This document shows, one piece after another, positions 15,964-23,381 of a DNA stretch of 35,685 bases (position 1 is the stretch's first letter; each line of letters opens with the position of its first letter). This DNA is from JACVRX01 sp035697245. GTDB taxonomy: Bacteria; Actinomycetota; Actinomycetes; Jiangellales; Jiangellaceae. The translations under genes and the position numbers were made by a program. The stretch is from assembly GCA_035697245.1 (NCBI GenBank), contig DASSDH010000027.1:1-35685 (forward strand), given 5' to 3'. The notes under the pieces were generated by a model. The model was not told where the DNA came from, did no database searches, and saw only the letters and a program-made list of their open reading frames with translations.

Positions 15964-17592
15964 ATGCCCAAGATCCTGGAGTTCGAGGAGGCCGCCCGCC
16001 GCAGGCTGGAGCGCGGCGTCGACGCCCTCGCGGACACCGTCAAAGTGACGCTCGGGCCGAAGGGCCGCAACGTCGTCATCGACAAGAAGTTCGGTTCCCC
16101 CACGATCACGAACGATGGCGTAACGATCGCGCGGGAGGTCGAACTGGAGGACCCGTACGAGAATCTCGGCGCCCAGCTAGCGAAGGAGGTCGCGACCAAG
16201 ACCAATGACATCGCGGGCGACGGCACCACTACCGCCACGGTACTGGCGCAGGCCATGGTGCACCGCGGACTCAAAGCCGTTGCCGCCGGCGCGGCCCCGT
16301 TGTCGGTGAAGCGTGGCATCGATGCGGCCGTCGAGGCGGTCACCGACCAGCTCCTGGCCGATGCTCGTCCGGTCGACGAGAAGTCCGAGATCGCCGCCGT
16401 CGCCGGGATCAGCGCGCAGGACGGCGATATCGGCACGCTGATCGCCGAGGCATTCGACAAGGTCGGCAAGGACGGCGTCATCACCGTCGAGGAGTCGCAG
16501 ACGTTCGGGACCGAGCTCGAGTTCACCGAGGGCATGCAGTTCGACAAGGGCTACCTCAGCCCGTACATGGTCACCGACCCCGATCGCATGGAGGCAGTCC
16601 TCCAGGACGCGTACGTGCTGCTGCACCAGGGCAAGATCTCCACCGTCGCTGACCTGCTCCCGCTGTTGGAGAAGGTCATCCAGTCCGGCAAGCCGCTGTT
16701 CATCGTCGCCGAGGATGTCGACGGAGAGGCACTCGCGACCCTTGTGGTGAACAAGATCCGCGGAACCTTTACTGGCATCGCGGTCAAGGCACCGGGCTTC
16801 GGCGACCGGCGCAAGGCGACGCTGCAGGACATGGCGGTGCTCACCGGCGCCCAGGTCGTAGCCCCCGAGGTCGGCCTCAAGCTGGACCAAGTCGGGCTCG
16901 AGGTGCTCGGTACGGCGCGCCGCATCGTCGTGACCAAGGACGACACCACGATCGTCGATGGCGGCGGGGACCCCGCTGACATCGAGGCCCGTATCGCCCA
17001 GATCCGCCTGGAGATCGAGAACACGGACTCGAACTGGGATCGCGAAAAGCTGCAGGAGCGGCTGGCCAAGTTGGCCGGCGGAGTCTGCGTGATCTCCGTT
17101 GGAGCCGCTACCGAGGTCGAACTGAAGGAGCGCAAGCACCGCATCGAAGACGCGATCTCGGCGACCCGGGCGGCGATCGAGGAGGGCATCGTCCCGGGTG
17201 GTGGTATTGCGCTGATCCACGCCGGGTCGGCGCTGGACAAGTTGGACCTGGCCGGAGACGAGTCGACCGGCGTGCGGGTCGTCCGCAGCGCGCTGGTAGA
17301 GCCGCTGGTATGGATCGCCGAGAACGCCGGCGAGAACGGCTACGTCGTCGTCGCCAAGGTCAGCTCTGACGAGTCGGGCGCGGGCTTCAATGCCGAGACA
17401 GGCGAGTACGGCGACCTGGTGGCCGAGGGCGTCATCGACCCAGTGAAGGTCACCCGGTCGGCGCTGCAGAACGCTGCGTCTATTGCTGGCATGCTGCTCA
17501 CGACGGAGGTGCTGGTCGTCGACAAGCCTGAGGAGCCGGAGCCGGAAGCGGCCGGTCACGGGCACAGCCACGGCCATGGCCACAGCCACTGA
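15964..17592 (+). CDS. groEL: Chaperonin GroEL (GroEL1 type, His-rich C-terminus)
   Basis: 60-kDa chaperonin subunit forming the ATP-driven folding barrel. It is 542 aa. The nucleotide-binding segments TLGPKGRNVVIDKKFG and GDGTTTATVLAQ are near the N-terminus, with VPGGGIALIHA in the second equatorial part. The C-terminus ends GHGHSHGHGHSH instead of the usual GGM repeats. This tail, and linkage to groES, marks the GroEL1 paralogue known from actinobacteria, which normally carry a second, unlinked GroEL2. The His tail may bind metal (inference). The ATG at 15964 has GAAGGGA about 10 nt upstream. A perfect 19-bp palindrome 14 bp after the stop probably ends the operon. Confidence 0.97.
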   Translation: MPKILEFEEAARRRLERGVDALADTVKVTLGPKGRNVVIDKKFGSPTITNDGVTIAREVELEDPYENLGAQLAKEVATKTNDIAGDGTTTATVLAQAMVHRGLKAVAAGAAPLSVKRGIDAAVEAVTDQLLADARPVDEKSEIAAVAGISAQDGDIGTLIAEAFDKVGKDGVITVEESQTFGTELEFTEGMQFDKGYLSPYMVTDPDRMEAVLQDAYVLLHQGKISTVADLLPLLEKVIQSGKPLFIVAEDVDGEALATLVVNKIRGTFTGIAVKAPGFGDRRKATLQDMAVLTGAQVVAPEVGLKLDQVGLEVLGTARRIVVTKDDTTIVDGGGDPADIEARIAQIRLEIENTDSNWDREKLQERLAKLAGGVCVISVGAATEVELKERKHRIEDAISATRAAIEEGIVPGGGIALIHAGSALDKLDLAGDESTGVRVVRSALVEPLVWIAENAGENGYVVVAKVSSDESGAGFNAETGEYGDLVAEGVIDPVKVTRSALQNAASIAGMLLTTEVLVVDKPEEPEPEAAGHGHSHGHGHSH

Positions 17593-17606
17593 CGACGGCC
17601 CGCGTG

Positions 17607-17648
17607 CCCGTTGATCACGTTCACCAAGGGGTGAACGTGATCAACGGG
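17607..17648 (+). terminator. Perfect 19-bp palindrome after groEL
   Basis: CCCGTTGATCACGTTCACC (17607-17625), a 4-nt loop AAGG and the exact complement (17630-17648). A stem this strong 14 bp after groEL should stop or process the transcript, though no U-tract follows. The right arm ends 5 bp before the -10 box of the aminotransferase gene, so it could also act as an operator. Its half site GGTGAACGTGATCA recurs, with one change, in the 76-bp repeats at 21658 and 33105. Confidence 0.7.
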
Positions 17649-17653
17649 ACAAG

Positions 17654-17659
17654 TACGGT
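17654..17659 (+). promoter_or_regulatory. -10 box of the aminotransferase gene (leaderless type)
   Basis: TACGGT, 6 nt before GTG 17666. The -35 region would lie inside the palindrome, so any protein binding the palindrome would affect this promoter. Confidence 0.45.
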
Positions 17660-17665
17660 GACGGC

Positions 17666-18835
17666 GTGACTGCCGAGCTGCCGCTCGTCGAGCGGATGAG
17701 GCCGTTCGTCACGACCATCTTTGCGGAGATGTCGGCGCTGGCCGTCCGTACCGGTGCCATCAATCTCGGCCAAGGTTTCCCCGACACCGACGGCCCGGCC
17801 TCGCTGCTCGCCGACGCCGTCGCGGCGATCCGGGCAGGCGCGAACCAGTACCCGCCTGGCCCGGGCGTCCCCGAGCTCCGGCGGGCGATCGCCGGGCATC
17901 AGAGACGCTTCTACGGGCTGGACGTCGATCCAGATACCGAGGTGCTCGTCACGGCTGGCGCGACCGAGGCGATCGCCGCGACGATCCTGGCCCTCACCGG
18001 ACCGGGCGACGAAGTCGTCACCTTCGAGCCGTACTACGACTCCTATGCCGCGTCGATCGCGCTGTCCGGGGCGACCCGACGCACCGTCGTATTGCGCCGG
18101 CCAGACTTCTCCTTTGATCCGGCTCAGCTAGCCGCCATGTTCACCGACCGAACGCGGCTCATCCTGCTCAACTCCCCGCACAATCCGACCGGCAAGGTCT
18201 TCACTGCCGCCGAGCTCGAGGTCATCGCCGGCCTTGCCCGTCGACATGACGTTCTGGTCGCCACCGACGAGGTGTACGAGCATCTGGCCTTCGACGGACA
18301 TCGGCATATCCCGATCGCCACGCTCCCAGGCATGGCGGAGCGAACCGTGACGATCTCTTCGGCCGGCAAGACGTTCTCCGTCACCGGTTGGAAGATCGGC
18401 TGGTTGCACGCGCCGGCAGAGGTCACCGCATCCATCCGCGCGGTGAAACAGTTCCTCACCTACGTCAACGGCGCGCCGTTCCAGCCGGCGGTGGCACGGG
18501 CACTCGCGCTCGACGACGACTTCTACCGCACCCTGGCCGGGGACCTGCAGCGCAAGCGGGACATCCTCTCCGCCGGCCTGCGGGAAGCCGGATTCGACGT
18601 CTACCCGTCGGCAGGCACCTACTTCGTGGTCACGGACGCGGTGCCACTGGGCTTCGACGACGGCATGGAGTTATGCCTGCAACTGCCGGAATTGGCCGGG
18701 GTGGCGGCTGTGCCGGTCTCGGTTTTCCACGACGACCGGCAGGCGGCGCGTTCTCTCGTTCGGTTCGCGTTCTGCAAGCGCGATGACGTGCTCCTCGACG
18801 CCGTCCAACGACTGGCGAAGCTGCGCGACCGCTAG
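17666..18835 (+). CDS. PLP-dependent aminotransferase, class I/II
   Basis: Fold-type I aminotransferase of 389 aa. The PLP lysine is K235 in SSAGKTFSVTGWK. N173 (PHNPTG), D201 and Y204 (TDEVYEHL) complete the cofactor site. The beginning INLGQGFPDTDGP is shared by actinobacterial enzymes annotated as N-succinyldiaminopimelate aminotransferase (DapC) or kynurenine/glutamine transaminase. The exact substrate cannot be fixed from sequence. A lysine/diaminopimelate role would fit with Alr and GlmS/GlmM elsewhere in the window, but this is inference. The start GTG 17666 is supported by the TACGGT -10 box 6 nt upstream and by the correct N-terminal length. Confidence 0.9.
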   Translation: MTAELPLVERMRPFVTTIFAEMSALAVRTGAINLGQGFPDTDGPASLLADAVAAIRAGANQYPPGPGVPELRRAIAGHQRRFYGLDVDPDTEVLVTAGATEAIAATILALTGPGDEVVTFEPYYDSYAASIALSGATRRTVVLRRPDFSFDPAQLAAMFTDRTRLILLNSPHNPTGKVFTAAELEVIAGLARRHDVLVATDEVYEHLAFDGHRHIPIATLPGMAERTVTISSAGKTFSVTGWKIGWLHAPAEVTASIRAVKQFLTYVNGAPFQPAVARALALDDDFYRTLAGDLQRKRDILSAGLREAGFDVYPSAGTYFVVTDAVPLGFDDGMELCLQLPELAGVAAVPVSVFHDDRQAARSLVRFAFCKRDDVLLDAVQRLAKLRDR

Positions 18836-18887
18836 CCAGCCGAATCGCCGCCACCGCCGCCTGAAAGGCCGAGCGCACGGCTCGGGC

Positions 18888-18893
18888 TACGAT
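18888..18893 (+). promoter_or_regulatory. -10 box of guaB (leaderless type)
   Basis: TACGAT with 5 nt to ATG 18899. There is no Shine-Dalgarno upstream of the start. Confidence 0.45.
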
Positions 18894-18898
18894 TGGCC

Positions 18899-20428
18899 AT
18901 GCGAACAGAAGCCGGCGTTCCGGACCCGTTTTCCACGCTGGCGCTCACCTTCGACGACGTGCTGCTGTTGCCCGGTGAGTCCGATGTCGTGCCCAGCGAG
19001 GTCGACACCACGTCGCGACTGACCCGCAACGTATCCGTCCGCGTGCCGCTGGTCTCGTCAGCAATGGACACCGTCACCGAGGCTCGAATGGCGATCGCGA
19101 TGGCCCGGCAGGGTGGTTTCGGCGTCCTGCACAGGAGCATGTCGATCGAGGATCAGGCCGCGCAGGTCGACCTGGTCAAGCGCTCGGAGTCCGGCATGGT
19201 CACCGATCCGGTGACCACCCAACCCGACGCAACGCTGTCCGAGGTCGACGCGCTGTGCGCCCAGTACCGGATCTCCGGCCTGCCGGTCGTCGACGAGCGC
19301 CAGGTGCTCGTCGGCATCATTACCAACCGCGACCTGCGTTTCGTGCCCTTCGACCATTATCCGGAGCGGCGCGTACGCGAGATCATGACGCCGATGCCCC
19401 TCGTGACGGCTCCCGAGGGCATCAAGGCCGCGGAGGCGTTTGCGTTGCTGGCCAAGCACAAGATCGAAAAACTGCCGCTGGTCGACGCCGACGGCCGGCT
19501 GACCGGTTTGATCACGGTGAAGGACTTCGTCAAGTCCGAGCAGTTCCCGCACTCGACCAAGGACGCGGAGAGCCGGCTGATGGTCGGCGCGGCGGTCGGC
19601 TTCTTCGGCGATGCGTGGGAGCGGGCGATGACGCTGGTCGATGCCGGTGTGGACGTGCTTGTCGTCGACACCGCCCACGGGCACACCCGCCTCCTGCTCG
19701 ACATGGTGCGGCGCCTGAAGGCCGAGCCGGCTGCACGCGAAGTGGAGGTCGTCGGCGGGAACGTTGCCACACGCGAAGGTGCGCGGGCTTTGGTCGACGC
19801 GGGGGCCGACGCCGTCAAGGCCGGCGTGGGCCCGGGCAGCATCTGCACGACCAGAGTCGTCGCCGGCGTCGGCGTCCCACAGGTCACCGCGATCCACGAT
19901 GTCGCGCGGGCCTGCGCGCCGGCCGGTGTGCCGGTGATCGGCGACGGCGGCCTCCAGTATTCGGGCGACATTGCCAAGGCGCTGGTGGCCGGAGCCGACA
20001 CGGTGATGTTGGGATCTCTGCTCGCCGGCTGCGAGGAGAGCCCCGGCGAGCTGATCTACGTCAACGGCAAGCAGTACAAGTCCTATCGGGGCATGGGCTC
20101 GCTCGGCGCGCTGCGCAAGCGGGATGCCGCCACCTCGGGTACCCGAGACCGTTACTTCCAGGCCGATGTGCCCTCCGACGACAAGCTCGTGCCCGAGGGA
20201 ATCGAAGGTCAGGTGCCCTATCGTGGCCCGCTGTCGGCGGTTGCCTTTCAGCTCGCCGGCGGCCTCCGGCAGGCAATGTTCTACGTCGGTGCCCGCACGA
20301 TTCCCGAGCTCAAGGAGCGCGGCCGGTTCGTCCGCATCACTGCCGCCGGGTTGACCGAATCGCACCCGCACGACATTCAGATGACGGCCGAGGCGCCCAA
20401 CTACTCCTCCCGCAGAGTTTCGCCATGA
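18899..20428 (+). CDS. guaB: IMP dehydrogenase
   Basis: Oxidises IMP to XMP with NAD, the first committed step to GMP. It is 509 aa from ATG 18899; an in-frame TTG two codons upstream is less likely. The TIM barrel starts with LTFDDVLLLPGES. Two CBS domains are inserted at about 95-215 (GIITNRDLRF and GLITVKDF). The catalytic loop GPGSICTTR carries the nucleophilic Cys (C316). YRGMGSLGAL and the flap segment with VPEGIEGQVPYRG follow. It is followed after 37 bp by the paralogue guaB3, and the next enzyme of the pathway, GuaA, is encoded about 6.5 kb downstream. Confidence 0.97.
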   Translation: MRTEAGVPDPFSTLALTFDDVLLLPGESDVVPSEVDTTSRLTRNVSVRVPLVSSAMDTVTEARMAIAMARQGGFGVLHRSMSIEDQAAQVDLVKRSESGMVTDPVTTQPDATLSEVDALCAQYRISGLPVVDERQVLVGIITNRDLRFVPFDHYPERRVREIMTPMPLVTAPEGIKAAEAFALLAKHKIEKLPLVDADGRLTGLITVKDFVKSEQFPHSTKDAESRLMVGAAVGFFGDAWERAMTLVDAGVDVLVVDTAHGHTRLLLDMVRRLKAEPAAREVEVVGGNVATREGARALVDAGADAVKAGVGPGSICTTRVVAGVGVPQVTAIHDVARACAPAGVPVIGDGGLQYSGDIAKALVAGADTVMLGSLLAGCEESPGELIYVNGKQYKSYRGMGSLGALRKRDAATSGTRDRYFQADVPSDDKLVPEGIEGQVPYRGPLSAVAFQLAGGLRQAMFYVGARTIPELKERGRFVRITAAGLTESHPHDIQMTAEAPNYSSRRVSP

Positions 20429-20453
20429 TCAACGTGGGCGTGGCCGGGCCGCG

Positions 20454-20459
20454 TAGCCT
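20454..20459 (+). promoter_or_regulatory. -10 box of guaB3 (leaderless type)
   Basis: TAGCCT, 6 nt before GTG 20466. This decides the start against the in-frame GTG at 20460, which lies too close to the box. Confidence 0.45.
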
Positions 20460-20465
20460 GTGCCG

Positions 20466-21575
20466 GTGACCGAGATCGAGATCGGACGCGGGAAGCGAGG
20501 ACGCGCGGCGTACGCCTTCGACGACATCGCCATCGTGCCCAGCCGGCGCACCCGGGATCCGGAAGAGGTCTCGACGCACTGGCAGATCGACGCCTACCGG
20601 TTCGAGATCCCGTTGATGGCCGCGCCGATGGACTCGGTGATGTCCCCGTCGACAGCGGTCCTGCTCGGGAAGCTCGGCGGGCTCGGTGTGCTCGACCTGG
20701 AGGGTCTGTGGACCCGTTACGAGGATCCGGAGCCATTACTCACGGAGATCGCCAGGCTTGACGTGGACGGAGCCACCCGACGGCTGCAGCAGCTCTACGA
20801 CGAGCCGGTGCGCGAGGAGTTGATCGCCCGCCGGCTGCGGGAGATCCGCGACGGCGGCGTCACTGTGGCCGGAGCGCTGTCCCCGCAGCGGGTGAAGCGC
20901 TACCACGAGGCGGTCCTCGACGCCGGCGTCGACCTGTTCGTGATCCGGGGGACCACCGTCTCAGCGGAGCACGTCTCCAGCCGGGCTGAGCCGTTGAACC
21001 TCAAGCAGTTCATCTATGAGCTGGACGTGCCGGTGATCGTCGGTGGTTGCGCGACTTATCAGGCCGCCCTGCACCTGATGCGGACCGGTGCCGCTGGTGT
21101 GCTGGTCGGGTTCGGCGGCGGGTCGGCGCACACCACCCGTTCGGTGCTCGGGCTGACCGTACCGATGGCGACCGCAGTAGCTGACGTGGCCGCCGCCCGT
21201 CGGGATTACCTGGACGAGTCAGGAGGCCGGTACGTCCACGTCGTTGCGGACGGATCCATCGCTCGCTCGGGCGACGTCGCCAAGGCCATCGCATGTGGCG
21301 CCGACGCCGTGATGGTCGGCTCGCCGCTGGCCCGGGCTACCGAGGCTCCCGGCCGGGGGCGGCACTGGGGTTCGGAGGCCCACCACCGGCTGCTGCCGCG
21401 CGGCGCACGCGTCGACGTGGGCACGGTCGGTCCGCTCGAGCAGATCCTGCTCGGCCCGTCCTCGATCGCCGACGGATCGATGAACCTGGTCGGTGCGCTG
21501 CGTCGGGCCATGGCTACTACGGGCTACACGGAGGTCAAGGAGTTCCAGCGGGTCGAGGTCACCGTCCTGCGCTGA
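20466..21575 (+). CDS. guaB3: GuaB3-family IMP dehydrogenase-related protein
   Basis: Paralogue of GuaB, 369 aa, lacking the two CBS domains. The barrel starts with YAFDDIAIVPSRR and contains GGCATYQAALHLM. The loop that holds the catalytic Cys in IMP dehydrogenase (GPGSICTTR) reads GGGSAHTTR here (about 217-225). The Cys position is occupied by H222. Later segments VADGSIARSGDVAKAIACGADAVMVGSPLA and SMNLVGALRRAMATTGY are typical of actinobacterial GuaB3. The missing Cys means ordinary IMP dehydrogenase chemistry is unlikely; the physiological role is unresolved. It lies directly after guaB, which suggests a regulatory or related purine function. Confidence 0.9.
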   Translation: MTEIEIGRGKRGRAAYAFDDIAIVPSRRTRDPEEVSTHWQIDAYRFEIPLMAAPMDSVMSPSTAVLLGKLGGLGVLDLEGLWTRYEDPEPLLTEIARLDVDGATRRLQQLYDEPVREELIARRLREIRDGGVTVAGALSPQRVKRYHEAVLDAGVDLFVIRGTTVSAEHVSSRAEPLNLKQFIYELDVPVIVGGCATYQAALHLMRTGAAGVLVGFGGGSAHTTRSVLGLTVPMATAVADVAAARRDYLDESGGRYVHVVADGSIARSGDVAKAIACGADAVMVGSPLARATEAPGRGRHWGSEAHHRLLPRGARVDVGTVGPLEQILLGPSSIADGSMNLVGALRRAMATTGYTEVKEFQRVEVTVLR

Positions 21576-21605
21576 CGGCCGCGGATGACCACCCTGTTGG
21601 ACCGC

Positions 21606-21620
21606 CGAGCCACCGGCTCG
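21606..21620 (+). terminator. Possible hairpin after guaB3
   Basis: CGAGCC-ACC-GGCTCG forms a 6-bp GC-rich stem 30 bp after the guaB3 stop. A second odd palindrome, CCCGTGG-A-CCACGGG, is at 21634-21648. Neither has a U-tract. Together with the following repeat they probably end guaB transcription. Confidence 0.35.
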
Positions 21621-21657
21621 CTGCTCACGCCGTCCCGTGGACCACGGGCGAGCCACC

Positions 21658-21733
21658 ACCAGGCGAGTTCGTACATCACCAGGCCTGCAAGCCTCGTGAT
21701 GTACGGGCACGGGTGGTGAACGTGGTCATTCCG
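21658..21733 (+). repeat. Interspersed palindromic repeat, copy A
   Basis: 76-nt element nearly identical (68 of 76 positions) to the reverse complement of 33105-33180. It contains a hairpin of 9 bp (GTACATCAC/GTGATGTAC), one mismatch and 4 more bp with a 6-nt loop (21671-21704). It ends with GGTGGTGAACGTGGTCATT. It lies between guaB3 and the succinate-semialdehyde dehydrogenase gene. The function is unknown; terminator or REP-like element are possible. Confidence 0.85.
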
Positions 21734-21766
21734 AGATCGCGAACAGGCGATGTCGCTCGGCGGACG

Positions 21767-21772
21767 TAGGCT
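21767..21772 (+). promoter_or_regulatory. -10 box of the SSADH gene (leaderless type)
   Basis: TAGGCT, 7 nt before GTG 21780. Confidence 0.4.
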
Positions 21773-21779
21773 GCCGGTT

Positions 21780-23354
21780 GTGACCATGACGGCGCCATCG
21801 GCACCCGGGCACGTGGTCGACCCCGGCCTTCTCGACCGGCTCGTGGACAAGATCGTGGCCAGGCCGCTGGCGGATCGGATGACCGCCGTCGAGCCGTTCA
21901 CCGGCCGGGCACTGGCCGATTTCCCGGTATCGATCCCTGACGACGTCGACGCCGCTTTCCGCGCTGCCCGGCTGGCACAGCCCGGCTGGGCCGCTCGGCC
22001 GGTCGAAGAGCGGGCGCGAATCGTCGGACGGATCCACGAATTGATCCTGGATCGGCAGTCCATGATCGCGGATCTCGTCCAGGCTGAATCGGGCAAGGCG
22101 CGGCGCGACGCGTTCGAGGAGATCGGAGACGTCGCTCTCGCGGCGCGGTACGCGGCAGCGCGCGGGCCCCGCCTGCTGCGTGACCACCGCCGGCTGGGCC
22201 TGATTCCCGGCCTGACGATAGCGATCGAGGTCCGTCATCCCGTGGGCATCGTCGGCGTGATCTCGCCGTGGAACTATCCGCTGACGCTTGCCATCTCCGA
22301 CAGCCTGCCGGCGTTCGTCGCCGGCAACGCCGTGGTCCACAAGCCGGACACGCAGGGAGTCCTGACGGCACTGCTCGCTCGATCCATTGCTGAGGAGGCC
22401 GGCTTGCCGGAGGCGCTGTGGCAGATCGTCGTGGGTGACGGCCCGACGATCGGCACCGCCGTCGTCGAGCAGGCCGACTATGTGTCGTTCACCGGCTCCA
22501 CGGCGACCGGGCGGATTGTCGCTCGCCGGCTCGGTGAACGGCTGGTCGGTGCCTCGCTCGAGCTCGGTGGCAAGAATGCGCTGCTCGTCCTGGACGACGC
22601 CGATCTCGATCGTGCCGCCGAGGGTGCGGTCCGCGCGTGCTTCGCCTGTGCCGGGCAACTGTGCGTCTCGACCGAGCGCGTGTACGTGGCGGCGCCCGTG
22701 CGCGCCGAGTTCCAGCAGCGCTTCGTCGACCGGGTGCGGGCAATCCGGCTCGGCGCGGCCTACGACTACTCGTGCGACGTGGGCTCACTCGTGTCGCAGG
22801 AACAGCTGGACAAGGTCCTTCGGCACGTCGAGGACGCGGTCACCAACGGAGCCAACGTCGTCACTGGTGGCAGCCCGCGTCCGGACCTTGGGCCGTGGTT
22901 TTTCGAGCCGACGGTGCTCGACGGCGTCCGACCGGGCATGCTCGTTGCCGACGAGGAGACGTTCGGACCCGTCGTAGCCATGTACTCGGTCGCCGACGAC
23001 GCCGCGGCAGTCGCGGCTGCCAACGCGACGCCGTACGGCCTTAACGCCAGCGTCTGGACGTCGAGCCGCGACCGTGGCATCGCCGTCGCCAAGCGGCTTC
23101 AATACGGCACGGTCAACATCAACGAGGGCTACGCAGCAGCCTGGGGGAGCCACGACCTTCCCCTCGGCGGGATGAAGGACTCGGGTCTGAGCAGGCGGCA
23201 CGGCCGGGAAGGCATCCTCCGGTACACAGAGCCGCAGGGAATTGCCGTCCAGCGGATGCACGGCTTCAACCCGATCGGCGGCATGAGCTACGACCGGTTC
23301 GCCGACGCGTTCACGCACGCGCTTCGGGTCATGCGCCGCACGGGCCGACCGTAA
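21780..23354 (+). CDS. Succinate-semialdehyde dehydrogenase (NADP+-type, GabD2-like)
   Basis: Aldehyde dehydrogenase superfamily member, 524 aa, most like actinobacterial GabD2 enzymes that oxidise succinate semialdehyde to succinate. Catalytic residues are in place: N165 in SPWNYPL, general base E261 in LELGGKN and nucleophile C295 in AGQLC. The cofactor segment FTGSTATGR and the C-terminal GTVNINEGYAAAWGSHDLPLGGMKDSG are typical. The start GTG 21780 has a -10 box TAGGCT 7 nt upstream; an ATG two codons later (21786) is the alternative. It follows repeat copy A and converges on the ABC exporter genes with 27 bp between stops. Substrate assignment is by family resemblance only. Confidence 0.87.
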   Translation: MTMTAPSAPGHVVDPGLLDRLVDKIVARPLADRMTAVEPFTGRALADFPVSIPDDVDAAFRAARLAQPGWAARPVEERARIVGRIHELILDRQSMIADLVQAESGKARRDAFEEIGDVALAARYAAARGPRLLRDHRRLGLIPGLTIAIEVRHPVGIVGVISPWNYPLTLAISDSLPAFVAGNAVVHKPDTQGVLTALLARSIAEEAGLPEALWQIVVGDGPTIGTAVVEQADYVSFTGSTATGRIVARRLGERLVGASLELGGKNALLVLDDADLDRAAEGAVRACFACAGQLCVSTERVYVAAPVRAEFQQRFVDRVRAIRLGAAYDYSCDVGSLVSQEQLDKVLRHVEDAVTNGANVVTGGSPRPDLGPWFFEPTVLDGVRPGMLVADEETFGPVVAMYSVADDAAAVAAANATPYGLNASVWTSSRDRGIAVAKRLQYGTVNINEGYAAAWGSHDLPLGGMKDSGLSRRHGREGILRYTEPQGIAVQRMHGFNPIGGMSYDRFADAFTHALRVMRRTGRP

Positions 23355-23381
23355 GCGAAGCCCGACTACCCAGCAGCCGGC

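Noticed and set aside
16177..17589. 470-codon open frame antisense to groEL
   Set aside because: Same effect; the sense frame is unambiguous GroEL.
19058..20371. 437-codon open frame antisense to guaB
   Set aside because: Shadow of guaB on the opposite strand, without start signal or recognisable motif.
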